A DNA stretch of 64,000 nucleotides. It comes from Sporomusa malonica. GTDB lineage: Bacteria; Bacillota; Negativicutes; Sporomusales; Sporomusaceae. Both the position numbers and the translations under genes were made by a program. Below, in pieces: positions 50,179 through 59,400 of the stretch. The stretch spans positions 186,001 through 250,000 of the forward strand of contig NZ_FWXI01000003.1 in NCBI RefSeq assembly GCF_900176355.1, written 5' to 3'. A model generated the notes under the pieces. The model was not told the origin of the DNA. It did not search any database and saw only the letters and a list, made by a program, of their open reading frames with translations. The first letter of the stretch is position 1; every line of letters begins with the position of its first letter.

Positions 50179-51381
50179 AAGCAGTTGATTTACATAAACC
50201 AGCCGGATACCAGCTGCTTCGATTTCAGGTATCATTTCCCGCACAGCGATGACAGTATTAGGCCGGGCATGGCCAATGACTGTTACGCTGCCGTTTTTAT
50301 GTGCCATATCAACTGCCTTGCGCAGTTGTTTTTTTATTAGGTCTACGTCAGGGCTGTTATCTATAAACAGCTCGTTTTCACCGGTCCTCAGCCCCAACTG
50401 TCTGGACACTTCCGCGGCTACTGTTTTGCCGTTGGTACGACTGTCAACAAAAAACAGATTATTGGATTTGATAACACCAAGTACGGTTTTCATAACCCGC
50501 CTGTCAGCAGTGGCCTTAGAACCCTGGTGATTATTGACCCCTTTGACACCAGGCACCGAAGCAATGGCCTTTTCCACCGTCTGCTTAATCTCTTCATCAG
50601 TCATATTCACAGTAATGACTGTCGGCTCAACCTCTTCGGCAGCTGACAGCGGCTCAAGCGGCAGGTGCAGCATAACTAAATGACCGGCGCTCAGTGCCTT
50701 TGATGCCGCCTCGTTACTATACTGGCGATATGGCAGCACCGCAAACGTAATCGGCCGTCCCATATCAACATACCCGGCAATGGGTTCCCTGGTATAACCA
50801 AAATCGTCAATCACTATGGCCATATCACCAGGTTTACTTTCAACCTTCGGCTTAGGCGGCAGTGCGCCCTTATCTTTAACAATATATATCCGGTCAGTCA
50901 CTAGCGTAAGCGGTTCGCTGTTTAAGATGTCTTTAATGCCGATATCAATCCGCACTGCCGACACTCCGTTATACTGATCAGGTTCAATACCGATTACCTT
51001 GCCGCCTGCTTTGCCAACAAGCGGGGCTAGCGACTGCTCCAATGCTTCCGGAGCTGTATTCTCCGGGAGCACAATAGACAGACTCCGGGTATGCCAGCGG
51101 ATGACACCTTCAATCCCTTTGCGCGGCACCTCCCGCGTGCTTTCCTTGACCTCTTTGGGCGTCAATTTGGTATTTGTTAACCCGGTGTCAACAGCAGCGT
51201 GAATTTTCCGGGCAGTTTCTGTGAAGTCAAGCACCACCCCGGCGCCTGTTTTCTCCATATTATAGCCAGGTCCAGGCTGTGCTGGAGATTTTTCTGGTGG
51301 ATGACCTGTTTGATAAAAGATAATTGCTGCAAAAATAGCCACCAACGCCAGTATCCATTTAAAATTATTGCTTTTTTTAGC
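50176..51381 (-). CDS. Divergent polysaccharide deacetylase (YibQ/DUF610 family)
   Basis: A 401-residue protein with an N-terminal signal anchor (about 7-22, WILALVAIFAAIIFYQ) and a C-terminal divergent deacetylase domain (about 195-400): MAIVIDDFGYT, FAVLPYRQYS, VMLHLPLEP, VNNHQGSKAT and FFVDSRTNGKTVA. Family members act outside the membrane on an unknown carbohydrate. The ATG at 51381 has AAGGAGAAC upstream; an open extension is discarded. Region 60-190 is less conserved. Stop codon coincides with the start of a dispersed repeat. Single-gene unit. Confidence 0.88.
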   Translation of the reverse strand, partial: AKKSNNFKWILALVAIFAAIIFYQTGHPPEKSPAQPGPGYNMEKTGAGVVLDFTETARKIHAAVDTGLTNTKLTPKEVKESTREVPRKGIEGVIRWHTRSLSIVLPENTAPEALEQSLAPLVGKAGGKVIGIEPDQYNGVSAVRIDIGIKDILNSEPLTLVTDRIYIVKDKGALPPKPKVESKPGDMAIVIDDFGYTREPIAGYVDMGRPITFAVLPYRQYSNEAASKALSAGHLVMLHLPLEPLSAAEEVEPTVITVNMTDEEIKQTVEKAIASVPGVKGVNNHQGSKATADRRVMKTVLGVIKSNNLFFVDSRTNGKTVAAEVSRQLGLRTGENELFIDNSPDVDLIKKQLRKAVDMAHKNGSVTVIGHARPNTVIAVREMIPEIEAAGIRLVYVNQLL

Positions 51382-51629
51382 CATAGAGGTTCTCCTTGTG
51401 CGTTTTTTGCTACATTGAGTTTTCATAACAATTATATGTTTTTAATGCCGCTCATGTCTACTTGATTCTATAGATTCTCTCCTTACAAACGAATAACAGA
51501 AACTTAACATAAAGTTAACAGTACCTTAAAATGCCATGGAAGGATAATCCCTTGCCAAAGACTAACATTTTATAGCAATAGCAAAAAATGTCCCTATGCA
51601 AAAAATATACGAACGTAAAGGAGTACAGC

Positions 51630-53498
51630 GTGAGCTTATTAAAACGCATTGCAGCAAGTTGCAATCTTCCCAAGAAATTTAACATTAAATTACCAGCTAG
51701 GTTACGCTGTCAGCTAAAGCTGCCTGAGGGGCTAAAAGAACTCCAGGAAAAAACCTTTTCACCTTTGTTGTGCCGCTTAAGCCTAAGAGCAAAACTTCTG
51801 ATTGTTGTCGCTATTTTTTCGCTGTTATCTATTATTATAGGTATAGTCGGATTACATGGGATAAAAACCGCCAACGATGCTCTTAAGAATATGTACACAA
51901 GCCGGATCATCGCTCTCCAGGAACTGAAACTCATGTCTGATGCACTCACGGTAAATGTTGTAGATACCTGCCACAAAGTCAGCGACAGCCACATGGCCTG
52001 GGCACTAGGCAGAAACAGGCTTAATGAAGGGTCCAAGATTATCAAAGACCAGTGGAACACCTACAAAACTCATGTATCAACAACAGAAGAAGAACAGATG
52101 GTAGCTCAGATTGACGGTTTTATGGGTATTGCTGATGGAGCATTGGCCAAAGCAGCCGATATCATGGTAAAAGAGGATAAAAAAGCCTTGAGTGCTTTTA
52201 TGATCGAAGAATTGTACTCAAGTATTGAGCCAGTCTCTGGTAAACTATCTGAACTCATCCAGCTTCAACTCGAGTTAGCAAAAAGAGAATATCAAAGCGC
52301 TGATACTCGGTACAATTGGCTGATCATGCTGTTTTCGGGCATGATTGTTACAGGGCTAAGCATCGCCATTGCCCTTGCACTCTTGATCCTGCGCCAAACG
52401 CTTGGAGAAATTCGCAATATGGTTACATGTGTCGAACAGGTTGCCTCCGGTAACCTGGCGTTATCAGCAATTACAGTCACTACCAAAGACGAAATTGGCC
52501 GCTTGTCCACAGCGATAAACTCCATGGTCATGAACCTGCGCTCACTGGTAAAAACAGTCTCCTTGTCAGCCGATCAGGTAGTCGCAGCCTCCGAGGAAAC
52601 GGCAGCTTCGGTTGAGCAGGTATCCACTACAACTACCGAGGTTGCGGGTAACAGCTCTGTGCTGGCAGCGGACGCTGCCGTCGGCACAGCCTCGGTTGTT
52701 GAAGTATCTAAGTCGCTGCTCGAACTCTCCTCACTTGTTGATATTGCCAAACGTGAAGCCACGTCAGCAGCCGCCAACTCCAAAGCAACCCTAAGCACTG
52801 CCCTGGAAGGCCGTGACACAGTGGCCAATACAGTCGCCTGCATGAGCAATATTAGAGACAAAACGCTTGAGACCGAAGAATTAATGACCACACTCAATCA
52901 ATATATTGCCAAAATCGGAGCTATCACCGATACCATAACCGGTATTGCCTCACAAACCAACTTACTCTCTTTGAATGCCGCCATCGAAGCCGCCCGAGCT
53001 GGTGAGGCTGGACGAGGCTTTGCCGTGGTAGCACAAGAAGTCAAGAAACTGGCCGAGCAGTCGACCCAGGGAGCGTCTGAAGTATCGGCACTCATCCAAA
53101 GGGTAAGAGAAAGTACCACAGCCGCAGCTCACGCTATGCAAGGCAGCCGATCTGAAGTGGAATACGGCGTAGCCAGCGCCAGCCAAGCTCAAAGTACCCT
53201 TGAGAATATTTTTTCAGCTGTGAATAATACAGTAACTGACATTGAGGCAGTATTGGCAATCACTGATGAAGAGGTCACACATTCTGATCTGATTATTGAC
53301 CTAATCGACTCGTTGGCTACTGTTATTGAAAACACGGCTCACCAAGCTGAAGAAGTCTCAACAGCCACCAACCAAACAGCAACCGTCATGGACTCCCTTG
53401 CGGCTAACTCGACCGGCACCAACAAAATGGCTGCCAATTTAAAAGCTGCCATTGCATTTTTTAGAACCGAACACTATGCAAATAAATTGGAGGCGTGA
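51630..53498 (+). CDS. Methyl-accepting chemotaxis protein (four-helix-bundle sensor)
   Basis: A 622-residue classical chemoreceptor. TM1 lies around 57-80, a periplasmic four-helix-bundle sensor (4HB_MCP) to about 220, TM2 near 228-255 ([20 protein letters not shown]), then HAMP and the signalling domain with the hairpin tip [20 protein letters not shown]. The GTG at 51630 has AAAGGAG upstream and is preferred to an ATG 14 codons earlier. It heads an operon with STAS, CheY-like and CheX-like genes, an unusual arrangement that suggests a dedicated output rather than the main motor pathway. Ligand not known. Confidence 0.93.
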   Translation: MSLLKRIAASCNLPKKFNIKLPARLRCQLKLPEGLKELQEKTFSPLLCRLSLRAKLLIVVAIFSLLSIIIGIVGLHGIKTANDALKNMYTSRIIALQELKLMSDALTVNVVDTCHKVSDSHMAWALGRNRLNEGSKIIKDQWNTYKTHVSTTEEEQMVAQIDGFMGIADGALAKAADIMVKEDKKALSAFMIEELYSSIEPVSGKLSELIQLQLELAKREYQSADTRYNWLIMLFSGMIVTGLSIAIALALLILRQTLGEIRNMVTCVEQVASGNLALSAITVTTKDEIGRLSTAINSMVMNLRSLVKTVSLSADQVVAASEETAASVEQVSTTTTEVAGNSSVLAADAAVGTASVVEVSKSLLELSSLVDIAKREATSAAANSKATLSTALEGRDTVANTVACMSNIRDKTLETEELMTTLNQYIAKIGAITDTITGIASQTNLLSLNAAIEAARAGEAGRGFAVVAQEVKKLAEQSTQGASEVSALIQRVRESTTAAAHAMQGSRSEVEYGVASASQAQSTLENIFSAVNNTVTDIEAVLAITDEEVTHSDLIIDLIDSLATVIENTAHQAEEVSTATNQTATVMDSLAANSTGTNKMAANLKAAIAFFRTEHYANKLEA

Positions 53499-53500
53499 AA

Positions 53501-53827
53501 ATGAAAAACCAAAAATTTCTTGTTGAAAATAGCCAGGTTGTCGTAAATCTTGTTGGCAGCCTACAAGGAGAACTTGCCGCCCAAGTCCGCGAAACTATGC
53601 TAACATATATTTCTGACGGCTACTGCGACTTTAAAGTTGATTTTTCTAATGTAAACAACATCAATTCAACCGGGCTAGGTATGCTTGTCAATATTCAAAA
53701 ACGAGCACTGCAACAAGGCGGCGATATCATTATTCACGGTCTGCACGGTACCGTTAAAGCAGCCTTTGACCGTACCCGGCTGAGTAAAGCCTTTACCATC
53801 CTTGATTGTCAAAATGCAGTAGCGTAA
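53501..53827 (+). CDS. STAS-domain protein
   Basis: A 108-residue STAS protein like anti-sigma-factor antagonists (SpoIIAA family): VDFSNVNNINSTGLGMLVNI contains the conserved serine that such proteins phosphorylate. The ATG at 53501 has GGAGG upstream; the chemoreceptor stop is immediately before. No anti-sigma kinase or phosphatase is encoded in the operon, so a partner elsewhere or a direct link to the receptor must be assumed. Confidence 0.9.
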   Translation: MKNQKFLVENSQVVVNLVGSLQGELAAQVRETMLTYISDGYCDFKVDFSNVNNINSTGLGMLVNIQKRALQQGGDIIIHGLHGTVKAAFDRTRLSKAFTILDCQNAVA

Positions 53828-53908
53828 TAAAGTAAACATCATCTGCAGGATTTACCAAAAATTTTTCGAATATGATTAAGAGTACATTTGTTAATTGAAG
53901 GAGTTTTT

Positions 53909-54280
53909 ATGGTGAATGCTTGTACTTCCAAGGTATTAATCTGCGACGATTCAATGCTTGTTCGCAAAAAACTTCGTGATTTGCTAGAAGAAATGCACTG
54001 CCAAGTGTATGAAGCCAAAAACGGTGCCGAATGTGTAGAAATATTTAAAAACCATAAACCTGGCACAATTTTTATGGATATTGTTATGCCTGAATTAGAC
54101 GGTTTGGAAGCACTCAAGCAGATTAAAGAGCTTGATAAGGGCGCTAGAGTTATCATGCTGTCCTCTACTGGCACCTCTTCTAAAGTACTGGAGGCGCTCA
54201 AGCACGGCGCAGCTGATTTTATTCAAAAACCCTATAACAGAGACCAGATTGCCAAGGCTGTCGGCTATTCTGAATCGTAA
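53909..54280 (+). CDS. CheY-like single-domain response regulator
   Basis: A 123-residue receiver domain without output. The acidic pocket (ICDDSMLVRK), phosphorylated aspartate (FMDIVMPELDG), switch threonine/serine region (MLSSTG) and lysine (FIQKPYN) are all present. AAGGAG precedes the ATG. It is encoded between STAS and CheX-like genes and downstream of an MCP, so it is probably the regulator dephosphorylated by the CheX domain. The kinase is elsewhere. Confidence 0.93.
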   Translation: MVNACTSKVLICDDSMLVRKKLRDLLEEMHCQVYEAKNGAECVEIFKNHKPGTIFMDIVMPELDGLEALKQIKELDKGARVIMLSSTGTSSKVLEALKHGAADFIQKPYNRDQIAKAVGYSES

Positions 54281-54291
54281 AGGAGACAACC

Positions 54292-55164
54292 ATGTTTACT
54301 CAATATTTTGGCCAATATCTTTTCAATAAAGGCATTATCTCAGCCGATCAGCTTTGTGATTTACTGGCTTATGAACAATCTGCCCGGGTAAAACTTGGTG
54401 TATTGGCGCTCAACTCATCGCTAATGACAGCGACTCAAATTGAAGAAGTTCACGAACTGCAGCGAACCATGGATCGACGGTTTGGCGAAATTGCTTTAAG
54501 TAAAGGCTACCTCACCCAACCGCAGCTTGACAACCTGCTTAATCAGCAAAGCAGCCGCCATTTAGGCTTAAATCAAGCTATTATTGATAAAAACTACCTC
54601 TCACTAAGCCAGTTGGAAGCCGCCCTCGAAAGCTTTAAACAAGATACGCAACTGTCACAGGAACAACTACAGGCATTACAAAGCGCCGATATTGACCAAA
54701 TTGTTCCCTTATTCCTCGACTTTCCCCAAGATGACTTAGGTCGTTTGCATTATGAATATGTGACTCTGCTATTGAAAAATATCGTCCGTTTCCTTAACGA
54801 CCAGCCGCTGCTGTCTCGCCCGCTGCCGCTGACCAAGCAAACGGAAGGCTGGATAATATCCCAGCAAGCTGTTGGTGATCGGACTCTTTCTACCGCCTTA
54901 GTGCTAAAAGATTCTGCACTAATCGACCTTGCCACCCGTTTTAGCCAGGAAGAAATAACCCAGGTTGACGAGTTGGCGAAAGACAGTGTGGCCGAGTTTT
55001 TGAATCTACATAACGGTATTTTCTTAATCAATATGTCAGATATAGGCTTTGAACTTGACCTTAAACCTCAGACTGCTCAGACCTATTCCGATAGTGTGAG
55101 TGGTTACCGGATTCCTATTACCCTCACCTTCGGCCCTATTGAACTCGTACTCTCCATCACCTAA
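54292..55164 (+). CDS. MshEN-like and CheX-like fusion protein
   Basis: A 290-residue protein. The first 110 residues contain two copies of a GspE-N/MshEN-type helical motif (FGQYLFNKGIISADQLCDLL and FGEIALSKGYLTQPQLDNLL), a fold that in some proteins binds cyclic di-GMP. The last 150 residues resemble CheX phosphatases, with the E-x-x-N element in DSVAEFLNLHNG. It would remove phosphate from the CheY-like protein encoded 11 bp upstream, perhaps under cyclic-di-GMP control. Strong ribosome site AAAGGAGA. The fusion is uncommon; both domain calls rest on motifs. Confidence 0.7.
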   Translation: MFTQYFGQYLFNKGIISADQLCDLLAYEQSARVKLGVLALNSSLMTATQIEEVHELQRTMDRRFGEIALSKGYLTQPQLDNLLNQQSSRHLGLNQAIIDKNYLSLSQLEAALESFKQDTQLSQEQLQALQSADIDQIVPLFLDFPQDDLGRLHYEYVTLLLKNIVRFLNDQPLLSRPLPLTKQTEGWIISQQAVGDRTLSTALVLKDSALIDLATRFSQEEITQVDELAKDSVAEFLNLHNGIFLINMSDIGFELDLKPQTAQTYSDSVSGYRIPITLTFGPIELVLSIT

Positions 55165-55182
55165 GCTAACAAAATCAGAGCA

Positions 55183-55275
55183 TATAAAGAAAACACGGCT
55201 TGTGCCGAGCCTTTGGCGAAAGCAGAAGCCGATGTTGCCCTTATCCAGGAGAAAGTTATACTTTCTATCAGGAGA
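55183..55275 (+). repeat. Dispersed ~90-bp 3'-end repeat (copy C)
   Basis: It starts 18 bp after the CheX-like gene's stop codon in sense orientation: ATAAAGAAAACACGGCTT, then GCGAAAGC, CCGATGTTGCCCTTATCC and the AGAAAG/CTTTCT hairpin. Nearly identical to copy B. Confidence 0.82.
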
Positions 55276-55276
55276 A

Positions 55277-55306
55277 AAATCCGCTAAGACTAACCTTAGC
55301 GGATTT
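55277..55306. terminator. Bidirectional terminator
   Basis: AAATCCGCTAAG and its complement form a 12-bp stem with a 6-nt loop between the converging CheX-like and yajQ genes. Short T-runs on both sides suit both directions. Confidence 0.75.
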
Positions 55307-55313
55307 CTCATGT

Positions 55314-55808
55314 TTACGAGCGGAAGTTTATGTACTGCAATTCTACACCAAAATCTTTTTCTCTCAGCTTATGAATCACTGCCTGCAAATCATCCTTTTT
55401 AGCGCCAGTTACCCGCAGTTGGTCATCCATAATTTGCGCCTGAACTTTGAGCTTCTGCTCTTTAATATAGGCAATTACCTCTTTGCCCTTTTCCTTGCTG
55501 ATGCCTTTTTGGATAGTAACAGTTTGTTTCACCGTACCGCTGAAAGCAGACTCGATCTTACCGATATCCAGACATTTTAAAGGCACGTTACGCTTAACCA
55601 TTTTGCTTCTGAGAATGTCAATCATGGCCCCAAGCTTATAGTCGTCTTCAGCCGATAATTTTAAGGTTTCCTTATCAAGAACCATTTCAGCTTTGCTGCC
55701 TTTAAAATCATAGCGCTGCGCAATCTCCTTGGTAGCCTGATTTACAGCATTATCCATTTCCTGCATATCTACCTCTGACACAATATCGAAGGAACAATCT
55801 TTCGCCAT
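55314..55808 (-). CDS. YajQ-family nucleotide-binding protein
   Basis: A 164-residue YajQ protein, complete. It begins [19 protein letters not shown] and ends with [12 protein letters not shown], with [12 protein letters not shown] in between. Members bind nucleic acids, and one homologue binds cyclic di-GMP and acts as a transcription co-regulator. Located beside a possible cyclic-di-GMP-responsive gene on the opposite strand, which may be accidental. Cytoplasmic. Confidence 0.95.
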   Translation of the reverse strand: MAKDCSFDIVSEVDMQEMDNAVNQATKEIAQRYDFKGSKAEMVLDKETLKLSAEDDYKLGAMIDILRSKMVKRNVPLKCLDIGKIESAFSGTVKQTVTIQKGISKEKGKEVIAYIKEQKLKVQAQIMDDQLRVTGAKKDDLQAVIHKLREKDFGVELQYINFRS

Positions 55809-55988
55809 AACCAGTAACCCCTTTCACACAAAAAAACATTTATCAGAAATATAATACCATATTTCGCTATTTTGTCCAAGAAACCTGCTGATTTACCTTA
55901 ATTCATCCCTTTATTACAGACCTTAGGCGTAGACGTAAAGGAGCAAGGCTATGATTAACCCTGCCCCTTTATAGTTGGGAATATGAAA

Positions 55989-57842
55989 TTAGGCTTTGGG
56001 GAAACTGAGATTTTTCAAAAACCTATTCTGAAAGCCGGGCTGAGCTGCCAATTCTAAATAGCCGACTTTACTGGCAATAGTCACGCATCTCTGCATTTTA
56101 TCTGCAGATAATAGGGCCTGAACTGCGCCGGTACCAGCCGCATTTCCGACAGAGCAGACACATTCTTTCTTAAATCCCGGCAGCATTCCAATCCGTAAAG
56201 CACTATCAATATCAACGTAATTACCAAAAGCGCCTGCTAAGCATACTTTAAATACAGTTTCAGGCGGCAGCTTTTCCATTAGGAAGTGAATGCCTGTACA
56301 GATAGATGACTTTACCAGTTGGATCTGACGGACGTCAGCTTGAGTAATGGAGATGTCAGTTCCGCTAGCCGTTTGTTTCCCTTCGACAAGAACAAACTCC
56401 CATTGGCCATCGTTATTTTTCAAACGTTGACAAAGCGATACCGGCAGTTTTGCGGCTGCTGACTTATTAAACCGTCCACTCGGGTCTAATATACCGGCTT
56501 TCACCAGCTCTGCAACTGCCTTTACAATACCTGACCCGCATATACCAGTTGGCTTAGCACTGCCAATCGTTTGCACCAAGACCGCCTGTTCTGTAATAAC
56601 AACATCGGCAATAGCGCCATCAGCAGCACGCATGCCATCCCGTATATGCGCACCTTCAAATGCGGGCCCAGCAGCTGTTGAACATGCATATAGCTTGTTG
56701 CCATCCCCAATAACCATTTCACCATTTGTTCCCAAATCAACCATCAGCATTGGGGTTTCCGAAATGTCTTGATCTACAGCCAGAATGGCGGCCGTCGTAT
56801 CTGAGCCAACGAAACTTGCAATATTAGGCAATACCATGATTTTTCCTTGAGGGTTTATCTCCAGTTCAATATCCTGGGGATTAAGCGGCGACATGTACTT
56901 AAATAAAGCTGCATAAGGCTTACGTACCAAAGTTGATGGCGAAATCTCTAAGACCAAATGAGCCATAGTGGCATTACCGGCAATGGTTACAGCATATACT
57001 TGGTTTGGATCAATGCCAGCTGCAGTACATAATTCAGCAATGATTTGGTTCAAACAATACCTAATAAGCTGAGACAGCCTTTCCAGTCCGCCCTCCAGCT
57101 CATGTGTCGCTTGAATCCGCGAGATAACGTCCGCCCCCAGCGATGCTTGCGGGTTATTCCTCGAACGTACTTCAACTACCTTTCCCACATTAAGATCTAC
57201 CAACATTCCTACAACTGTAGTTGTACCTATATCAAACGCCACACCGTACAGCACACTTGACGTATCATGTGCCTCAATTGCCATGGCTTTATTATCAAGC
57301 AAAGTAACGGTTATAAGCTCAGGTTTGGTTTCCACAACTGCCGCTAACCGTCGCAGCATGGCTGAATCATCAATAAGCACAGGACTACTGGAACCACCGC
57401 CCACTGCTCCCGGTGCAGCTAACGCTTGTCCAATCATGTCCTGTAGCGAATAGTGATTATCTACTGTTGGGTACACCGGAGCAAGAACCACCTTTTTTAT
57501 CAGTGGTGCCCCGCCATCACTTACTATGTCTAACGCTTGGCCCTTCTGACTTGCTTCTGCTGTTTTTAGCCGGATTGTGATATCGCTTTGAGGATAAATC
57601 TGGCACGCCAAATAAGTATTATCTTGATTGGGCTTGATTGGCAGTCCCTCTTTATTTGTAACCTGACCTGCAATCACTTGTACTTTACACTTACCGCACG
57701 TACCCCTGCCGCCACAGTTAGCTTCTACAAACAGGCCACCGTTGATGAGTGAACGCAAGATAGTGTCTTCCGGTGAACACGCCAGACATCTGCCGTCATC
57801 ACCTTCGATTAGTAAATGGTAGGTTGGGGATGGCTTAATCAT
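55989..57842 (-). CDS. RamA-type reductive activator of corrinoid proteins (ferredoxin plus ASKHA)
   Basis: A 617-residue activator. Residues 1-100 are a 2Fe-2S ferredoxin domain with the cysteines of ANCGGRGTCGKCKVQ and the final one in YLACQIYP. The rest is the ASKHA/DUF4445 ATPase: FDIGTTTVVGMLVDL, TIAGNATMAHLVL, MVDLGTNGEMVIGD, GICGSGIVKAVAEL and CLAGAFGNYVDI. It should couple ATP to low-potential electron delivery that restores Co(I). It is the last gene of the O-demethylase cluster. AGAGGG precedes the ATG. Compare the ferredoxin-less version at 14414-15973. Confidence 0.93.
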   Translation of the reverse strand: MIKPSPTYHLLIEGDDGRCLACSPEDTILRSLINGGLFVEANCGGRGTCGKCKVQVIAGQVTNKEGLPIKPNQDNTYLACQIYPQSDITIRLKTAEASQKGQALDIVSDGGAPLIKKVVLAPVYPTVDNHYSLQDMIGQALAAPGAVGGGSSSPVLIDDSAMLRRLAAVVETKPELITVTLLDNKAMAIEAHDTSSVLYGVAFDIGTTTVVGMLVDLNVGKVVEVRSRNNPQASLGADVISRIQATHELEGGLERLSQLIRYCLNQIIAELCTAAGIDPNQVYAVTIAGNATMAHLVLEISPSTLVRKPYAALFKYMSPLNPQDIELEINPQGKIMVLPNIASFVGSDTTAAILAVDQDISETPMLMVDLGTNGEMVIGDGNKLYACSTAAGPAFEGAHIRDGMRAADGAIADVVITEQAVLVQTIGSAKPTGICGSGIVKAVAELVKAGILDPSGRFNKSAAAKLPVSLCQRLKNNDGQWEFVLVEGKQTASGTDISITQADVRQIQLVKSSICTGIHFLMEKLPPETVFKVCLAGAFGNYVDIDSALRIGMLPGFKKECVCSVGNAAGTGAVQALLSADKMQRCVTIASKVGYLELAAQPGFQNRFLKNLSFPKA

Positions 57843-57874
57843 GTTTGTACCCTCTTTCCTATTGAGTTCAGAAA

Positions 57875-57923
57875 GCCAAAAAGAAGAACTACTATATATA
57901 TTTGAAGGTAGTTCTTCTTTGGC
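57875..57923 (-). terminator. Stem-loop between the unknown gene and the activator gene
   Basis: A 16- to 17-bp stem (GAAGAACTAC pairing with GTAGTTCTTC and flanking CCAAA/TTTGG) has a T-rich 3' side on the minus strand. It may attenuate transcription into the activator gene. Confidence 0.55.
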
Positions 57924-57982
57924 GGAATGTATGTAGCGCGCCTACCCAATTTGGATATGCGCTGAAACAGCATATTACTCTA

Positions 57983-58378
57983 TTAATTAGTACAGTCTTG
58001 GCACATACTATCCCGGCGTAAATTAGCGAGTGAGCCGTCTACCACTTTCTCTATGGCCTCTTCACTATGCCCAAAGATCAGTACATTGATATCCAGTTTG
58101 ATACTGCTATATTTATTGTCTAATCCAGTAGTCCAGTGTGACGACATCTTAAAATCTACCTGATCAAGTCTTGTAATCGAAACAAATAAAAATTCTTCAT
58201 CCGATAATTTGACAAGCACCTTGATATGCCCAACGATAATGCCATTATGGGATAGAGGTCTGCCAATGTCTTGTATGAGCTGCCTTGCAAGTCTCTCAAG
58301 GATTGGCTTGGTAACTGCTTTTTCGAAATCAATATGATGCGTCTTACTAAAAACTACGGCATCAGTGAGTTTGTCCAA
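57983..58378 (-). CDS. Unknown protein coupled to the CobW GTPase gene
   Basis: A 131-residue protein, starting with TTG inside the end of the CobW gene, so translation is coupled. The alpha/beta pattern (ILERLARQLIQDIG, GIIVGHIKVLVKL, IKLDINVLIFGHSEEAI) suggests a small folded domain, and it ends with a cysteine pair, MCQDCTN, that could bind metal. I recognise no family. Its place beside a G3E GTPase lacking its own C-terminal domain suggests it could be the partner or target of that GTPase. Confidence 0.65.
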   Translation of the reverse strand: MDKLTDAVVFSKTHHIDFEKAVTKPILERLARQLIQDIGRPLSHNGIIVGHIKVLVKLSDEEFLFVSITRLDQVDFKMSSHWTTGLDNKYSSIKLDINVLIFGHSEEAIEKVVDGSLANLRRDSMCQDCTN

Positions 58379-58964
58379 AACGAATTACCTCCTCAAGTAC
58401 CTCGTGAGACAGTTTCCCGGCTGCACTCGCAACCATGATTGGGGCGCTGCTGACTATTTCTTTAATGTCCTTGATAATCTCAGCTTGGTCACAGCCAGCA
58501 ATATCTGCTTTGTTAATAATGACAAGGTCAGTTTTCTCTACCTGCCCGGTAACAAGCGGGCCGAGAATTTCTTTTAGCTCCGGCCAACGCCCCATATCAA
58601 CAAGGGTTATCGTTTTAAAGCCAGAATAAAAATTGCAGTATTCATTGATCAACTTGGCAATATTGCCTGGAATGGCTAAACCAGTCATCTCAATGACAAG
58701 CCAGTCCGGCTTTATCGTATCATGAATCTCCCGAACTGCGGTTATTAGATCACTTGTAATCTGGCAGCATACGCACCCGCCAAATAACGGCCTCACCTGC
58801 AAGCCGCTATCAGATAAAAGCTTATCATCAATACCGGCTTCGCCGATTTCGTTTTCAATAAGTGCAACTGTTTCCTGCTTCTGTTCAGTAATATATTTAG
58901 CAACTTGCAATATTGTGGTTGTTTTACCAGAGCCTAGGAAGCCACCAAAAAGCAAAATACGCAT
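58362..58964 (-). CDS. CobW/G3E-type GTPase, short form
   Basis: A 200-residue G3E GTPase domain: Walker A GGFLGSGKTT, the metal-binding GGCVCCQITSD (CxCC) motif, Walker B VIEMTGLA and the guanine-specificity NKAD. The C-terminal CobW domain of full-length relatives is missing. Such proteins deliver zinc or cobalt. Inside a corrinoid/zinc methyltransferase cluster, insertion of zinc into the UroD-type methyltransferase or handling of cobalamin is a reasonable guess. The ATG at 58964 has GGAGGAAA upstream; 13 codons of open frame before it are discarded. Confidence 0.85.
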   Translation of the reverse strand: MRILLFGGFLGSGKTTTILQVAKYITEQKQETVALIENEIGEAGIDDKLLSDSGLQVRPLFGGCVCCQITSDLITAVREIHDTIKPDWLVIEMTGLAIPGNIAKLINEYCNFYSGFKTITLVDMGRWPELKEILGPLVTGQVEKTDLVIINKADIAGCDQAEIIKDIKEIVSSAPIMVASAAGKLSHEVLEEVIRFGQTH

Positions 58965-59000
58965 ATTTTCCTCCGCTTCTTTTAATTCTCCTATGCAGGA

Positions 59001-59032
59001 CAATCCGGATTGCTAAAGAGCAACCCGGATTG
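59001..59032 (-). other. Intercistronic hairpin upstream of the CobW gene
   Basis: CAATCCGG-GTTGC pairs with GCAAT-CCGGATTG with one mismatch, a 13-bp stem between the small protein and GTPase genes. No T-run follows. Processing or stability element is likely. Confidence 0.5.
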
Positions 59033-59059
59033 AGTTCACCGTTGGATTGGTCCAGCGTA

Positions 59060-59320
59060 TTATTTGACTTTAAGGAAGCCTTTTGCGATACGCGGAGCTT
59101 CTACAGGGACTTCCTGCTCAGATAGACAGCATATTTCTTTTGCAATGCTTAATATTCTATCAATAATTGGAGCTATTTCATCCTGATCATAGTTTGTTTC
59201 ACAGTACTTTTTACAATCACTTTGAATATCCAACTGTGCATGTGCGTCCTGGCTATCCGGCAAGGTATCAAACTCATTCTCGCTTGCGCCGACTTTTGTT
59301 TCTTTATCCTTACAATTCAT
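59060..59320 (-). CDS. Small acidic Cys-containing protein, unknown
   Basis: An 86-residue acidic protein with cysteines in MNCKDKE, DCKKYCE and EICCLSEQ, and a C-terminal EAPRIAKGFLKVK. ATG at 59320 lies 12 bases after GGAGG; a GTG four codons earlier abuts that site. No family recognised. It follows the corrinoid gene in the O-demethylase cluster, and the cysteines suggest a metal or redox role. The start is uncertain. Confidence 0.5.
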   Translation of the reverse strand: MNCKDKETKVGASENEFDTLPDSQDAHAQLDIQSDCKKYCETNYDQDEIAPIIDRILSIAKEICCLSEQEVPVEAPRIAKGFLKVK

Positions 59321-59400
59321 ATGAGCTGACACCCTCCTTCAACTTAAATCAATAAATAATAGCGCACATCCAAGGTTTAGACGCAAGGAATAACGATGGC

